From NCBI RefSeq assembly GCF_008831075.1, contig NZ_WBJX01000001.1, forward strand, positions 664,647 to 728,646: a stretch of 64,000 bases of DNA, in the 5' to 3' direction. Positions within the stretch are counted from its first letter, which is position 1. Every line of letters starts with the position of its first letter. Position numbers and translations under genes: made by a program. Of the stretch, positions 39,051 through 48,287 are shown one piece after another. Origin of the DNA: Pseudoclavibacter terrae (GTDB lineage Bacteria > Actinomycetota > Actinomycetes > Actinomycetales > Microbacteriaceae). The notes below the pieces were generated by a model. It did no database searches and was not told the DNA's origin. It saw only the letters and a list, made by a program, of their open reading frames with translations.

Positions 39051-39215
39051 GGCGCGTGCTGGCACTAGGCTGGACGACGGACGTGTTTAGCCGGGCGGCG
39101 GGCACACACTGCCTGCCGGCGATGCGGTCCGCTCTGCAAATTCTGAAGGCTCGAGCGCGAGAATCCGAAGGCTCGGGCGAACGAACGCGACGACGCGTCG
39201 CGGATGGGATGAAAC

Positions 39216-40385
39216 GTGGATCTCTTTGAGTACCAGGCGCGAGATGTATTCGACGCCCACGGTGTTCCAGTTCTCCAGGGACTCGTGGCCTACACGCCCG
39301 AGGAGGCGAAGGCCGCAGCCGAGAAGATCGGTGGCGTGACCGTCGTCAAGGCACAGGTCAAGGTCGGCGGCCGAGGCAAGGCCGGCGGCGTCAAGCTCGC
39401 GAAGACCCCAGATGAGGCGTTCACCGCTGCGGAGGCCATCCTCGGCCTCGACATCAAGGGCCACGTCGTCGAGAAGGTCATGATCGCGCAGGGCGCGGAC
39501 ATCGACCAGGAGTTCTACTTCTCCGTGCTCCTCGACCGTGCCAACCGCTCGTACCTCGCCATGGCGAGCGTCGAAGGCGGCATGGAGATCGAGCAGCTCG
39601 CCGTCGAGAAGCCCGAGGCGCTCGCACGCATCGCCGTCGACCCCATCCGTGGCATCGACGCAGCCAAGGCGGAAGAGATCGCGCGCGCCGCGAACTTCCC
39701 GGAGGAGCTCGTCGCGAAGGTCGCCGACGTCTTCGTCAAGCTCTACGAGGTGTACAACCAGGAAGACGCGACGCTCGTCGAGGTCAACCCGCTGGTGCTC
39801 ACCAAGGGTGGCGACATCGTCGCACTCGACGGCAAGGTCACGATCGACGAGAACGCCGAGTTCCGTCACGCAGACCACGTCGCGCTCGCCGAGGCAGCAG
39901 GCGGACTCGACCCGCTCGAGGTCAAGGCCAAGGCCCACGACCTCAACTACGTGAAGCTCGACGGATCCGTCGGCATCATCGGCAACGGCGCAGGCCTTGT
40001 CATGTCGACGCTCGACGTCGTCGCCGGCGCCGGCGAGAAGCACGGCGGACAGAAGCCCGCCAACTTCCTCGACATCGGAGGCGGAGCATCCGCTGAGGTC
40101 ATGGCCGCCGGTCTCGACGTCATCCTCGGCGACGAGCAGGTCAAGTCGGTCTTCGTGAACGTCTTCGGCGGCATCACGTCGTGCGACGCCGTCGCCAACG
40201 GCATCGTGGGCGCCCTCAACACGCTCGGCGACGCGGCCACCAAGCAGATCGTCGTCCGCATCGACGGCAACAACGTCGAGGAGGGCCGTCGCATCCTCGC
40301 CGAGGCGAACCACTCCCTCGTGACCGTCGTCGCCACCATGGACGAGGCAGCCGACAAGGCCGCCGAACTCGCCGCCCGCGCCTGA
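39216..40385 (+). CDS. sucC: Succinate--CoA ligase, beta subunit (ADP-forming)
   Basis: SucC with SucD performs substrate-level phosphorylation in the citric acid cycle. The 389-residue subunit has the ATP-grasp N-terminus ([40 protein letters not shown]) and the C-terminal CoA-binding part with [17 protein letters not shown] and [13 protein letters not shown]. The start is GTG. The 165 bases upstream of sucC contain two copies of GAAGGCTCG (39148 and 39168) but no clear promoter. Followed by sucD at 32 bases. Confidence 0.97.
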   Translation: MDLFEYQARDVFDAHGVPVLQGLVAYTPEEAKAAAEKIGGVTVVKAQVKVGGRGKAGGVKLAKTPDEAFTAAEAILGLDIKGHVVEKVMIAQGADIDQEFYFSVLLDRANRSYLAMASVEGGMEIEQLAVEKPEALARIAVDPIRGIDAAKAEEIARAANFPEELVAKVADVFVKLYEVYNQEDATLVEVNPLVLTKGGDIVALDGKVTIDENAEFRHADHVALAEAAGGLDPLEVKAKAHDLNYVKLDGSVGIIGNGAGLVMSTLDVVAGAGEKHGGQKPANFLDIGGGASAEVMAAGLDVILGDEQVKSVFVNVFGGITSCDAVANGIVGALNTLGDAATKQIVVRIDGNNVEEGRRILAEANHSLVTVVATMDEAADKAAELAARA

Positions 40386-40417
40386 GTCGCCAGAAGAAAA
40401 GCAGAGAAGGAACAACA

Positions 40418-41302
40418 ATGTCGATCTTCCTCGACGAGAACTCCAAGATCATCGTTCAGGGCATCACCGGCTCGGAGGGCTCCAAGCACGCCACGCGCAT
40501 GCTCGAAGCCGGCTCCAACATCGTCGGCGGCACCAACCCTCGCAAGGCCGGGCAGACGCTCGAGCTCGCGGGCAAGGAACTCCCCATCTTCGGCACCGTG
40601 AAGGAGGCCATCGAGGCCACCGGCGCCAACGTCACCGTCATCTTCGTGCCGCCGGCCTTCGCCAAGGACGCCATCATCGAAGCCATCGACGCGGAGATCC
40701 CGCTGGCCGTCGCCATCACCGAGGGCATCCCGGTCAAGGACTCCTCCGAGGCGTGGTCGCACGCGCAGAGCGTCGGCAAGACCCGCCTCATCGGCCCGAA
40801 CTGCCCCGGCATCATCTCGCCGGAGAAGTCGCTCGCCGGCATCACGCCCGCGAACATCACAGGTGCTGGCCCCATCGGCCTCGTCTCGAAGTCGGGCACG
40901 CTCACCTACCAGATGATGTACGAGCTCCGCGACCTCGGCATCTCGACCGCCATCGGCATCGGCGGCGACCCGGTCATCGGCACGACGCACATCGACGCGC
41001 TCGAGGCGTTCGAGGCTGACCCCGAGACCAAGGCGATCGTCATGATCGGCGAGATCGGCGGCGACGCCGAAGAGCGTGCGGCCGAGTACATCAAGGCACA
41101 CGTGACCAAGCCCGTCGTCGGCTACGTCGCAGGCTTCACGGCCCCCGAGGGCAAGACCATGGGCCACGCAGGCGCCATCGTCACCGGCTCCGCGGGCACC
41201 GCTCAGGCGAAGAAGGAGGCCCTCGAGGCCGCCGGCGTTCGCGTGGGCACGACACCCACCGAGACGGCCAACCTCCTCCGCGAGGTCTACGCAGCGCTCT
41301 AG
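40418..41302 (+). CDS. sucD: Succinate--CoA ligase, alpha subunit
   Basis: The 294-residue alpha subunit holds the phosphohistidine. It starts [20 protein letters not shown] with the CoA-binding Rossmann fold, and the catalytic His250 lies in [20 protein letters not shown] is the other signature. The ATG at 40418 follows AGAAGGAACAAC. It forms an operon with sucC and a hairpin terminator lies 70 bases downstream. Confidence 0.97.
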   Translation: MSIFLDENSKIIVQGITGSEGSKHATRMLEAGSNIVGGTNPRKAGQTLELAGKELPIFGTVKEAIEATGANVTVIFVPPAFAKDAIIEAIDAEIPLAVAITEGIPVKDSSEAWSHAQSVGKTRLIGPNCPGIISPEKSLAGITPANITGAGPIGLVSKSGTLTYQMMYELRDLGISTAIGIGGDPVIGTTHIDALEAFEADPETKAIVMIGEIGGDAEERAAEYIKAHVTKPVVGYVAGFTAPEGKTMGHAGAIVTGSAGTAQAKKEALEAAGVRVGTTPTETANLLREVYAAL

Positions 41303-41372
41303 CGAGCGAGCGGCCGGGCGCCGCCAGGCGCCCCGCAACCAGCGCAGAGCGGCAGCTCTGCACACGACGAAG

Positions 41373-41411
41373 TGGGCTGCAGCCACACGTGGAAACACGG
41401 GCTGCAGCCCA
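41373..41411 (+). terminator. Terminator after sucCD
   Basis: TGGGCTGCAGCC (41373-41384) pairs perfectly with GGCTGCAGCCCA (41400-41411) around a 15-base loop. Confidence 0.75.
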
Positions 41412-41501
41412 TTCGTCTCACCGCGAGTCGACGCCCCCGCGTCGCGTCGCGCGCGTGAACGTCCGCCGGAATCACGCCGTCGGGTCAGGACTCGAGACAG
41501 G

Positions 41502-43451
41502 ATGCACGTGCCACGACCAGAGTCGGCCCCCGCACGACCGCATGGTCACACCGGCGCGCATCCGGGCGGGCAGTCCGGGACGCGCCCAGGCCCCGCGCCC
41601 GCTGGGCGCCCGGCCGGACCCGCCGGAGTCGCCGGAGTCGCCGGAGGGCATCGTGGCGACGGGTCGACTGGCCGCCCCGGCGGCCACCCGGGCGCCGCAT
41701 CCGTCCCGCTCGACCCGCGGGTCGTCGCGGCGACCCCGAGGTCCCGCATCGCCGGGCCGCTGGCGCTCGGCTGGCTGCAGGCCCTCGCGCTCGCCTTCAC
41801 GCTGCTGCTCGTCGGGGGAGTGCTCGACGGTGTCCTGAACCACGAGTCCCCGAGCCGCGGCACCGTCGCGCTGCTCGTGGTCCTGGTCCTCATCGCCTCC
41901 GCCGTGACGGCGGCCTCGACGATGCTCGTCCAGCGCAGCAAGAGCGCAACCGAACGCGCGCTCCGCCGCCTCCTCGTCGGCCAGTTCTTCACCATCGGGC
42001 CCCTCGCGCTCGGTCGGGAGCGCACAGGCTCGCTCGTCAGCCGCGCCACCGCATCCGTCGAACGCGCGGCCGCCTACCGCGCCGGCTTCCTCGGCCCCAT
42101 CATCGCGTCCCTCACGACGCCACTCCTCGTCCTCGCGGTCATCGCCACCGCGATCGACCCGGTCACGGCCGGGCTGCTCCTCCTGCTCGTTCCGCTCATC
42201 CCGCTCATCATCGTCGGGGTGCAGCGCGCGTTCCGCTCCTCGACCGGCGCCTATCGGCGCAGCGCGGGGCAGCTCTCCGCGGCGTTCCTGAGCGCCATCC
42301 AGGGCCTCACCACGCTCACGCTCAACCGCGCCGCGACGCGCACGGGGGACGAGCTCCGGGTCCGCGGCGAGCAGAACCGGCGCAACGTCATGCGGCTGCT
42401 CGCTGGCAACCAGGTGCTGATCCTGGCCGTCGACGCCGTGTTCTCGCTCGCCATGATCACGGGCGCCGCCGCGCTCGCCGTGTGGCGCCTCGGCGACGGC
42501 GCGATCACGCCTGGGCAGGCAGTCGCGATCGTGCTGCTGTCGACCTTGCTGACGGGCCCGGTCGACATCGTCGGCCAGTTCTTCTACATCGGCATGACCG
42601 GACGAGGCGCGGAGCGCGAGCTGAGCGCGGCCATCGCGGCGCGGCCGAGCCGAGACGCAGGCGGCCAAGCGACGGATGCAGCCGCGACCGCAGCTGTGCA
42701 CGCCGCCCTGGAACTCCGGGGCGTCACCGCAGGCTACGACCGGGCGCCGAACATCCTCAGCGACTACTCGCTCCGCGTCGAGGCCGGTGAGCGGGTCGTC
42801 ATCACCGGGCCGAGCGGTTCGGGCAAGTCGACGCTGCTGACCCTCGCCCAGGGGTTGCTCGCGCCTCGCGAAGGGACAGTGCTCATCGGGGGAGCGCTCG
42901 CAGGAAGCGCAGACGCGCGAGCCGAACTCGCCGTCGTCGAGCAGAGCACGTTCCTCTTCACGGGCTCCGTCGCAGAGAACCTGCGGGTCGCGAAGCCGGA
43001 CGCAAGCGACGACGAGCTGTGGGCCGCACTCGACGCGGCCGAGCTGCGCGACGACCTCGAGCGTGCGCCGGACGGCCTCGCGACGCAGGTCGGCGAGAGC
43101 GGACTCGCCATCTCGGGGGGCCAAGCGCAGCGTGTCGCAATCGCGCGGGCGTTCCTCCGCGATGCGAGTGTGCTGCTGCTGGACGAGCCGACGGCGCAGG
43201 TCGACCTGCGCTCCGAGCGCCTCATCACACGTGCCCTCGCACGGCTGGCCGAGGGGCGGACCGTGGTCATGGTCTCTCACCGGCCGACGAGCATCCTGGC
43301 CGCCGACCGCGTCATCAGCCTCGGCGCCGCCCGCTCCGAGCGCCACGAACCTGCCAGCGGGCCCTCGCACTCCCGCGGGGTTGCGGATGAACCCTCGGCT
43401 CCCGGGCAGCACGGCTCCAAGACCGCCAGCGGAACGGGGGAGCACCGATGA
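41502..43451 (+). CDS. cydD: ABC exporter subunit CydD-like (thiol export)
   Basis: This 649-residue half-transporter has a membrane domain (about 85-340) fused to an ATPase domain. Walker A is GPSGSGKST, the signature is ISGGQAQRVAIARA and Walker B is VLLLDEPT. It belongs to the CydD family, whose CydDC heterodimer exports cysteine and glutathione and supports cytochrome bd assembly. The first 65 residues are Gly/Pro/Ala-rich and unrelated to the family; PLDPRVVAATPRSRIAG is where similarity starts. No in-frame start nearer to that point exists, so the extension appears genuine or hides a start error. It overlaps cydC by four bases (ATGA). Confidence 0.85.
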   Translation: MHVPRPESAPARPHGHTGAHPGGQSGTRPGPAPAGRPAGPAGVAGVAGGHRGDGSTGRPGGHPGAASVPLDPRVVAATPRSRIAGPLALGWLQALALAFTLLLVGGVLDGVLNHESPSRGTVALLVVLVLIASAVTAASTMLVQRSKSATERALRRLLVGQFFTIGPLALGRERTGSLVSRATASVERAAAYRAGFLGPIIASLTTPLLVLAVIATAIDPVTAGLLLLLVPLIPLIIVGVQRAFRSSTGAYRRSAGQLSAAFLSAIQGLTTLTLNRAATRTGDELRVRGEQNRRNVMRLLAGNQVLILAVDAVFSLAMITGAAALAVWRLGDGAITPGQAVAIVLLSTLLTGPVDIVGQFFYIGMTGRGAERELSAAIAARPSRDAGGQATDAAATAAVHAALELRGVTAGYDRAPNILSDYSLRVEAGERVVITGPSGSGKSTLLTLAQGLLAPREGTVLIGGALAGSADARAELAVVEQSTFLFTGSVAENLRVAKPDASDDELWAALDAAELRDDLERAPDGLATQVGESGLAISGGQAQRVAIARAFLRDASVLLLDEPTAQVDLRSERLITRALARLAEGRTVVMVSHRPTSILAADRVISLGAARSERHEPASGPSHSRGVADEPSAPGQHGSKTASGTGEHR

Positions 43452-45283
43452 GCACCGTGACCACTCCAGCGGCGCAGCAGCGCGAGCCGGCGCGGCCGAG
43501 CCGGCCCCAGCTGGTCGCCTGGCTCCTGCGCCAGACGGCGCCGCTGCTGTGGCCGCTCGCCCTGGCGACCGTGCTGCGAGTCGTCGGCCAGCTGGCAGGC
43601 ATTGCGATCCTCGTCGTCGCGGTGCTCGGGGTCTCCGGACAGCTCTCGCTCTCCGCCACGGTCGTGACGATGGTCGTCCTCGCGCTGGCGAAGGCGGTGC
43701 TGCGGTACCTCGAGCAGTTCAGCGGGCATTTCGTCGCGTTCGCGGCGCTCGCTCGACTCCGCGACCTCTTCTACGCACGCCTCGCGCCGCAGGCTCCCGC
43801 GGCCACAGAGGGGGCGGGCAGTGGCGAGCTGAGCGAGCGCGCCACCCGCGACATCGACCGCGTCGAGGTCTTCTTCGCGCACACGGCGCCGCCGGCTCTC
43901 TCTGCGGTGCTGGTGCCCGCCATCGCGCTCGCCTGGCTCGGCGGTACGCAGGACGCGATCCTGGCATCTGCCATCGCGCCATTCGTCATCTTCGTCGTGC
44001 TGGTCGTCCCAGCGCTCGGCGGCGGGGCGAGCTGGCGGGCATCGCGAGACGCGGTCGCGGCGAAGGGAGCCGTCGCGCAGCACGTCAGCGACTCGGTGCA
44101 AGGGGTCCGCGAGGTGCTCGCCTTCGAGCACACGGCAGCACGCCTCGACGACATGGACGCGCGGAGCGAGTCCGGCGCTCGCTCATCGCTGCTCGCTGCC
44201 CGGATCTCCGCGGTCCGAGGTGCGCTCGTCCTGCTGCTCCAGTGGGGGTCCGTGCTAGCGGCACTCCTCGTCGGGAGCGCGGGCGTTGCTGCCGGTGAGC
44301 TGATCTGGTCCCAGCTGCTCGTCGCCCTCGCCGTCGCCATCGGCCTCTTCGTGCCGACCCGCGCCGTGGAGAGCTTCGTGACCGACCTCAACGCGTCGTT
44401 CGCAAGCGCCGCGCGCCTCTACGAGGTCATCGAGCGGCCGCCGATCGTGACGGATGCACTCGCGCAGCCCGGTGGAGCCGGCCAGGCCGATTCCGCTCGG
44501 CAGGAGCACCGCGAGCATCCCGTGGCGCTCGCCTTCGATGGAGTCACGTTCGCGTATCCGGAGGGAGTCGGCTCGAATTCGGAAGCCCACGCCGCCCCCA
44601 GTCGGGTCGTCCTCGACGATGTCACCTTCGACCTGCGCACCGGGGAGCACCTGACCGTCGTCGGCCCCTCCGGAAGCGGCAAGTCGACCATCGCCTCCCT
44701 CGCCCTCCGGTTCTGGGACCCACTCGGAGGGGTGGTCTCACTTCGACGCGGCGCCGGGCCCGAGCCGCTGCAGCGCATCCCGCTCGACGAGCTTCGAACC
44801 CGGACGGCCCTCGTCCCCCAGCGCCCCTACCTGAGCGACGGCACGGTCGGCCAGAATGTGGCGCTCGCGAGGCCCGACGCGAGCGACGAGGAGATCCTCG
44901 CCGCACTGCGCGTCGCAGCGCTCGACGAGTGGGTCATGCAGCAGCCGAAGGGACTGGACACCCCGGTCCGGGAACGCGGCGGAGGGCTCTCCGGCGGACA
45001 ACGCCAGCGCGTCGCGATCGCGCGAGCCGTGCTGGCCGACCCGGAGCTCCTGGTGCTCGACGAGGCGACCAGCGCGCTCGACGCGGCAACCGAGCAGACC
45101 GTTCGCGAGCGCCTCGCCGAGTGGGCCGCCGGACGCAGCATCCTCGAGATCAGCCACCGCATCGACACGCTCGGCGACACCGACCGCGTGCTGGTCCTCG
45201 ACGCCGGGCGCATCGTCGAGGTCGGGTCACCCGAGCGGCTTCGCCACGCGGGCGGCCCCTTCCAGCAGCTCCTCGAGCGCTGA
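43448..45283 (+). CDS. cydC: ABC exporter subunit CydC-like (thiol export)
   Basis: The 611-residue partner half-transporter has six hydrophobic helices (about 25-320) and an ATPase domain with Walker A GPSGSGKST, signature LSGGQRQRVAIARA and Walker B LLVLDEATSALD. The preceding segment PLLWPLALATVLRVVGQLAGIA is the CydC-type N-terminus. It starts with ATG overlapping the cydD stop, which makes the pair a heterodimeric exporter. The cydAB oxidase genes that usually accompany the pair are not in the window. Confidence 0.88.
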   Translation: MSTVTTPAAQQREPARPSRPQLVAWLLRQTAPLLWPLALATVLRVVGQLAGIAILVVAVLGVSGQLSLSATVVTMVVLALAKAVLRYLEQFSGHFVAFAALARLRDLFYARLAPQAPAATEGAGSGELSERATRDIDRVEVFFAHTAPPALSAVLVPAIALAWLGGTQDAILASAIAPFVIFVVLVVPALGGGASWRASRDAVAAKGAVAQHVSDSVQGVREVLAFEHTAARLDDMDARSESGARSSLLAARISAVRGALVLLLQWGSVLAALLVGSAGVAAGELIWSQLLVALAVAIGLFVPTRAVESFVTDLNASFASAARLYEVIERPPIVTDALAQPGGAGQADSARQEHREHPVALAFDGVTFAYPEGVGSNSEAHAAPSRVVLDDVTFDLRTGEHLTVVGPSGSGKSTIASLALRFWDPLGGVVSLRRGAGPEPLQRIPLDELRTRTALVPQRPYLSDGTVGQNVALARPDASDEEILAALRVAALDEWVMQQPKGLDTPVRERGGGLSGGQRQRVAIARAVLADPELLVLDEATSALDAATEQTVRERLAEWAAGRSILEISHRIDTLGDTDRVLVLDAGRIVEVGSPERLRHAGGPFQQLLER

Positions 45284-45383
45284 TCAGCCGCGCCGCATCG
45301 ACGTCTGCACGCCGTGTGCGCGCTGCCCGTCTGCACGGCGAGCCGCCGATCCGCGCGTGCGCCCAGCGGGTCACCGGTTGTCC

Positions 45384-45462
45384 TGGCCAACATCAGTGCA
45401 GCATCGCAGCGATCGCGGCTTGAGCGGCCGATTCTGGCTGATATCGCACTGATGTTGGTCAG
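45384..45462. repeat. REP-like palindromic element (copy E4)
   Basis: CCAACATCAGTGC (45387-45399) pairs perfectly with GCACTGATGTTGG (45446-45458), extended by CTGG / TCAG outside. The 79-base size and CTGGCCAAC-type ends match the elements at 58.3-59.7 kb. It lies 100 bases after cydC and may also end that transcript. Confidence 0.65.
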
Positions 45463-45488
45463 CCGTTCGCGGAATCGCCGCCGCGAGC

Positions 45489-45568
45489 GTGGCCAGGCCG
45501 CGTGATGACTGGCGTCGGAGAGATGCCTCCGCTCGTCCGCGGGCGGAACGATCCCGGACGTTGGTCAG
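45489..45568. repeat. Decayed REP-like element (copy E5)
   Basis: The outer arms GGCCAGGCCGCGTGATG (45491-45507) and GATCCCGGACGTTGGTC (45550-45566) resemble the other palindromes at both ends but pair poorly in the middle. It overlaps the stop codon of the chorismate mutase gene. Read as a degraded copy next to E4. Confidence 0.4.
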
Positions 45569-45930
45569 GCCGAGGCTGGCGCTCGGTCCGGATCCGAGTC
45601 CGGCGCTGCGGCCGAAGCGGAGCCGAGGGTGGCCTCGCCAGCGTGCTCGCGCAGCTCGAGGTCGATGAACGCGCCGATCATGGCTCGGTAGGTGGCCTCG
45701 ACGACGTCAGGTGATGCGTCGGCCGACTCGGCAAGCCCGCGCACCTTGGAGATGACCTGGTCCACACGCGCCGGAGCGCGCACGGCACCCTGGTCCTGCC
45801 CTCGTTTCGCGACGGCTGCACGCTCCACCCAGCGCTGCCGCTGGCCGATGAGGGCAACGATCTGCGCGTCGAGGGCGTCGATCGCGGCGCGGATGCCGGT
45901 CATGTCGTGCGGGCCTGTTGATCCAGTCAT
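45565..45930 (-). CDS. Chorismate mutase
   Basis: This 121-residue AroQ-class protein would convert chorismate to prephenate for Phe/Tyr synthesis. The helical core reads IRAAIDALDAQIVALIGQRQRWVERAAVAKRGQ, with the conserved Arg and Lys of the active site, and ends near MIGAFIDLELREHAG. A disordered tail of about 20 residues follows. Only 32 bases separate its start from that of the divergent DUF6350 gene. A second ATG at 45903 is possible. Its stop codon lies inside the decayed repeat E5. Confidence 0.85.
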   Translation of the reverse strand: MTGSTGPHDMTGIRAAIDALDAQIVALIGQRQRWVERAAVAKRGQDQGAVRAPARVDQVISKVRGLAESADASPDVVEATYRAMIGAFIDLELREHAGEATLGSASAAAPDSDPDRAPASA

Positions 45931-45962
45931 TCCGGCAGGTTAGCGGCTATCGTCGGGGTGCT

Positions 45963-47615
45963 ATGCCTCGCCCGATCACGTACTTGTACTCGGCCGTCGA
46001 CGCGCTTGTCGCGGCCGCGGTCGGCCTCGGCGTCCCGCTGATCGCGGTCGTCGCGGTGCAGTTGGCGACGGCTGGCTTCGGCAGTGATTTCCTCGCCGGG
46101 TTCCAGTACGCGGCCGCCATCTGGGCGCTGTCCCTCGGCGGCTTCGTGAACGCCGCGATCGACCCGAGCTCAGGCCTCCTGCCTGCTGGCAGCGAGGCGA
46201 TGGCCTTCACGGTGCGGGTCATGCCGCTTGGCCTGACGCTCGTCACCGTGTGGCTGGCTCGCGTGACGGGCGTGCGCATCCGTGCCGGTTCCGACATGGT
46301 CTGGCCTGGCCTCCTCTTCACGACGGCGGTCTTCTCCGCCTGTGCCGCCGGCGTCTCGGTCGCCGCGACCGGTCGTGGTATCGATATCGGCGTCTGGCAG
46401 ACCACGATCGTCGGCGCCGTCATCTTCCTTGCCTCCGCGTTCATCGGAGCCAGGGCATGGCAGGTCGCCCCCATCGAAGCCGCCGTCTCGAGCCTCGAAG
46501 CGCGCGGCCACGCGCTGCTCACGCAGGGGCTCCGGGCCGCCGGCATCATGATCACCGGCGTGCTGGGAGCTGGTGCAGTGCTGCTCGTCCTCGCCGTTGT
46601 GGTTGGCCTCGCGAGCATCCTGGCCCTGTTCCAGTCGCTGCCGCTCGACGTGACCAGCGCGATCGTCGTGGGCCTCAGCCAGCTCGTGATCGCCGTCAAC
46701 GGCGTCGTCTGGTCGGCTGCGTGGATGCTCGGCACCGGCTTCGCGCTCGGCACCGGTTCGAGCGTCACCCCGACCGAGACCCTGGTCGGCCCGATGCCGG
46801 TCGTGCCGCTCCTCGGCGCGATCCCAGCCTCGCCGCCGCTGCTCGCCATCTCCGTCATCGCGGTACCCGTGCTGGTCGGCCTCGCGGCGATGGTGGGCGT
46901 ACGGATGCACGCGCCAGCTGGCGCCGCCCGCGGGGTGTGGTCGCGCATCTCGGTCGCGCTGGTCGCCGCCGGTGTCGCCGCTGTCGCTATCGGGGTCCTG
47001 GCACTCGCCGCGGGGGGCTCCGTCGGCCCCGGGCGGCTGGCCGATGTCGGACCCTTCCCTCTGCTCACCGGCGCGAGTGCGTTCGGGACCCTGGTGCTCG
47101 GAGCGCTGGTCGGCGCGCTCGTGCCGCTCTCTGCCGAGGAGCTCGACGACGATGCGGAAGAGTCCGACCGCCGCCGCGATGCGCGGGAGGACGACGAGCC
47201 GGCGGACGCGACATCGACGGCGAAGGCGAAGGCAAAGACGAAGGCAGGGTCAAGCACGGCGAGTTCGCGCGCCGGTGCGAACGCCGCGAAGCGAGATGCG
47301 CCTGCAGGCGCTTCGACTGCACCGGCTTCGTCCGGGAAGGACCCAAGCGCCGCGGCCAAGGCGTCTGCCGTGAAGCGTCGCGCGTCCAGAGACAGCGCCG
47401 ACGAGCGCCCCTGGGTGGCTGACGCCGTCTCGAAGCGCTTCGAGGACCCGGGTGAGAGCGAGAAGAAGCCCGGGAGCGCGCTCGAGGTGCGGGCCGACGA
47501 CCCGCCGGCGGAACGCCAGACGTCGGAGATCCGCCGCGCCAAGCGGCTCAAGGTCGAGAACCCGCGCTACGACGACGAGCCAGACATCTACGCCGATATC
47601 GACATCGACGACTGA
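45963..47615 (+). CDS. DUF6350 family integral membrane protein
   Basis: This 550-residue protein has ten or more hydrophobic segments in residues 1-390 (the first PITYLYSAVDALVAAAVGLGVP), then a charged tail of about 150 residues rich in Lys, Ala and Asp that is probably disordered. DUF6350 proteins sit directly upstream of purN in many actinobacteria, as here; the function is unknown. The ATG at 45963 is preferred over upstream codons, which would overlap the divergent chorismate mutase. A TATCGT hexamer 10 bases upstream suggests a near-leaderless message. Confidence 0.85.
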   Translation: MPRPITYLYSAVDALVAAAVGLGVPLIAVVAVQLATAGFGSDFLAGFQYAAAIWALSLGGFVNAAIDPSSGLLPAGSEAMAFTVRVMPLGLTLVTVWLARVTGVRIRAGSDMVWPGLLFTTAVFSACAAGVSVAATGRGIDIGVWQTTIVGAVIFLASAFIGARAWQVAPIEAAVSSLEARGHALLTQGLRAAGIMITGVLGAGAVLLVLAVVVGLASILALFQSLPLDVTSAIVVGLSQLVIAVNGVVWSAAWMLGTGFALGTGSSVTPTETLVGPMPVVPLLGAIPASPPLLAISVIAVPVLVGLAAMVGVRMHAPAGAARGVWSRISVALVAAGVAAVAIGVLALAAGGSVGPGRLADVGPFPLLTGASAFGTLVLGALVGALVPLSAEELDDDAEESDRRRDAREDDEPADATSTAKAKAKTKAGSSTASSRAGANAAKRDAPAGASTAPASSGKDPSAAAKASAVKRRASRDSADERPWVADAVSKRFEDPGESEKKPGSALEVRADDPPAERQTSEIRRAKRLKVENPRYDDEPDIYADIDIDD

Positions 47616-47666
47616 CGATGCCGCGACCTGCGACGTCTCTCGAGATGACGGGAATCGCCACTCGAC

Positions 47667-47672
47667 TAGACT
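47667..47672 (+). promoter_or_regulatory. Putative -10 element for leaderless purN
   Basis: TAGACT ends 6 bases before the purN GTG, and no Shine-Dalgarno sequence lies in between. Confidence 0.45.
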
Positions 47673-47678
47673 GACCCG

Positions 47679-48287
47679 GTGCTCAAGGTAGTTGTCCTCA
47701 TCTCCGGCGCCGGGTCGAACCTGCGTGCGCTGCTCGAGGCACTCCGGGCGTCCGCCGCTTCCGGTTCGCCCATCGGAGCCGAGGTCGTCGCGATCGGCGC
47801 GGACACGCAGGCCGCTGGCCTCGCGCTCGCGGAGGAGTTCCGCATCCCGTCGTTCGTCGTGCGGCCGAAGGACTTCCCCGACAGAGAGGCCTGGGGTGAG
47901 GAGCTGCTCGCGCAGATCCGTCGATTCGAGCCCGACCTGACGCTGCTCTCCGGGTTCATGCGGCTCGTACCGCCTGCTGTGGTGGATGCGCTCGCCCCGC
48001 GCCTGCTGAACACCCACCCCGCGTACCTGCCCGAGTTCCCCGGCGCACGCGCCGTGCGCGACGCGCTCGAGGCCGGCGTCGCCGAGACGGGCGCCTCCAT
48101 CATCATCGTCGACAACGGCGTCGACACCGGACCGATCATCGATCGCGTCCGCATCCCCGTGCTCCCCGGTGACACCGAGGAGCTGCTCCACGCCCGCATC
48201 AAGGTCGCGGAGCGCCGTCTGCTGGAAGACACCGTCAGAGGCGTCGCCTCCGGCGAAATCGCACTCGAGGAAAGAGCCACCGCATGA
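47679..48287 (+). CDS. purN: Phosphoribosylglycinamide formyltransferase
   Basis: PurN formylates GAR with 10-formyltetrahydrofolate in purine synthesis. The 202-residue protein starts [20 protein letters not shown] and carries the catalytic [13 protein letters not shown] motif and the [10 protein letters not shown] loop with the conserved Asp. GTG start. Its stop overlaps the purH start by four bases (ATGA). purU at 59701 can supply formate for the same folate pool. Confidence 0.96.
   Translation: MLKVVVLISGAGSNLRALLEALRASAASGSPIGAEVVAIGADTQAAGLALAEEFRIPSFVVRPKDFPDREAWGEELLAQIRRFEPDLTLLSGFMRLVPPAVVDALAPRLLNTHPAYLPEFPGARAVRDALEAGVAETGASIIIVDNGVDTGPIIDRVRIPVLPGDTEELLHARIKVAERRLLEDTVRGVASGEIALEERATA

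Noticed and set aside
39051-39215. Candidate sRNA or promoter in the pcrA-sucC gap
   Set aside because: Only short direct GAAGGCTCG repeats and a TAGGCT hexamer are seen; no hairpin or paired -35 supports a call.
41472-43445. Long open frame antisense to cydD (about 657 codons)
   Set aside because: It is a mirror of the GC-rich third positions in cydD. The predicted protein is Arg/Asp/Glu-rich with no family features, whereas the plus strand has clear ABC motifs.
45314-45505. Small open frame in the gap after cydC
   Set aside because: It overlaps the palindromic repeats, lacks a ribosome binding site and has no hydrophobic or conserved pattern.
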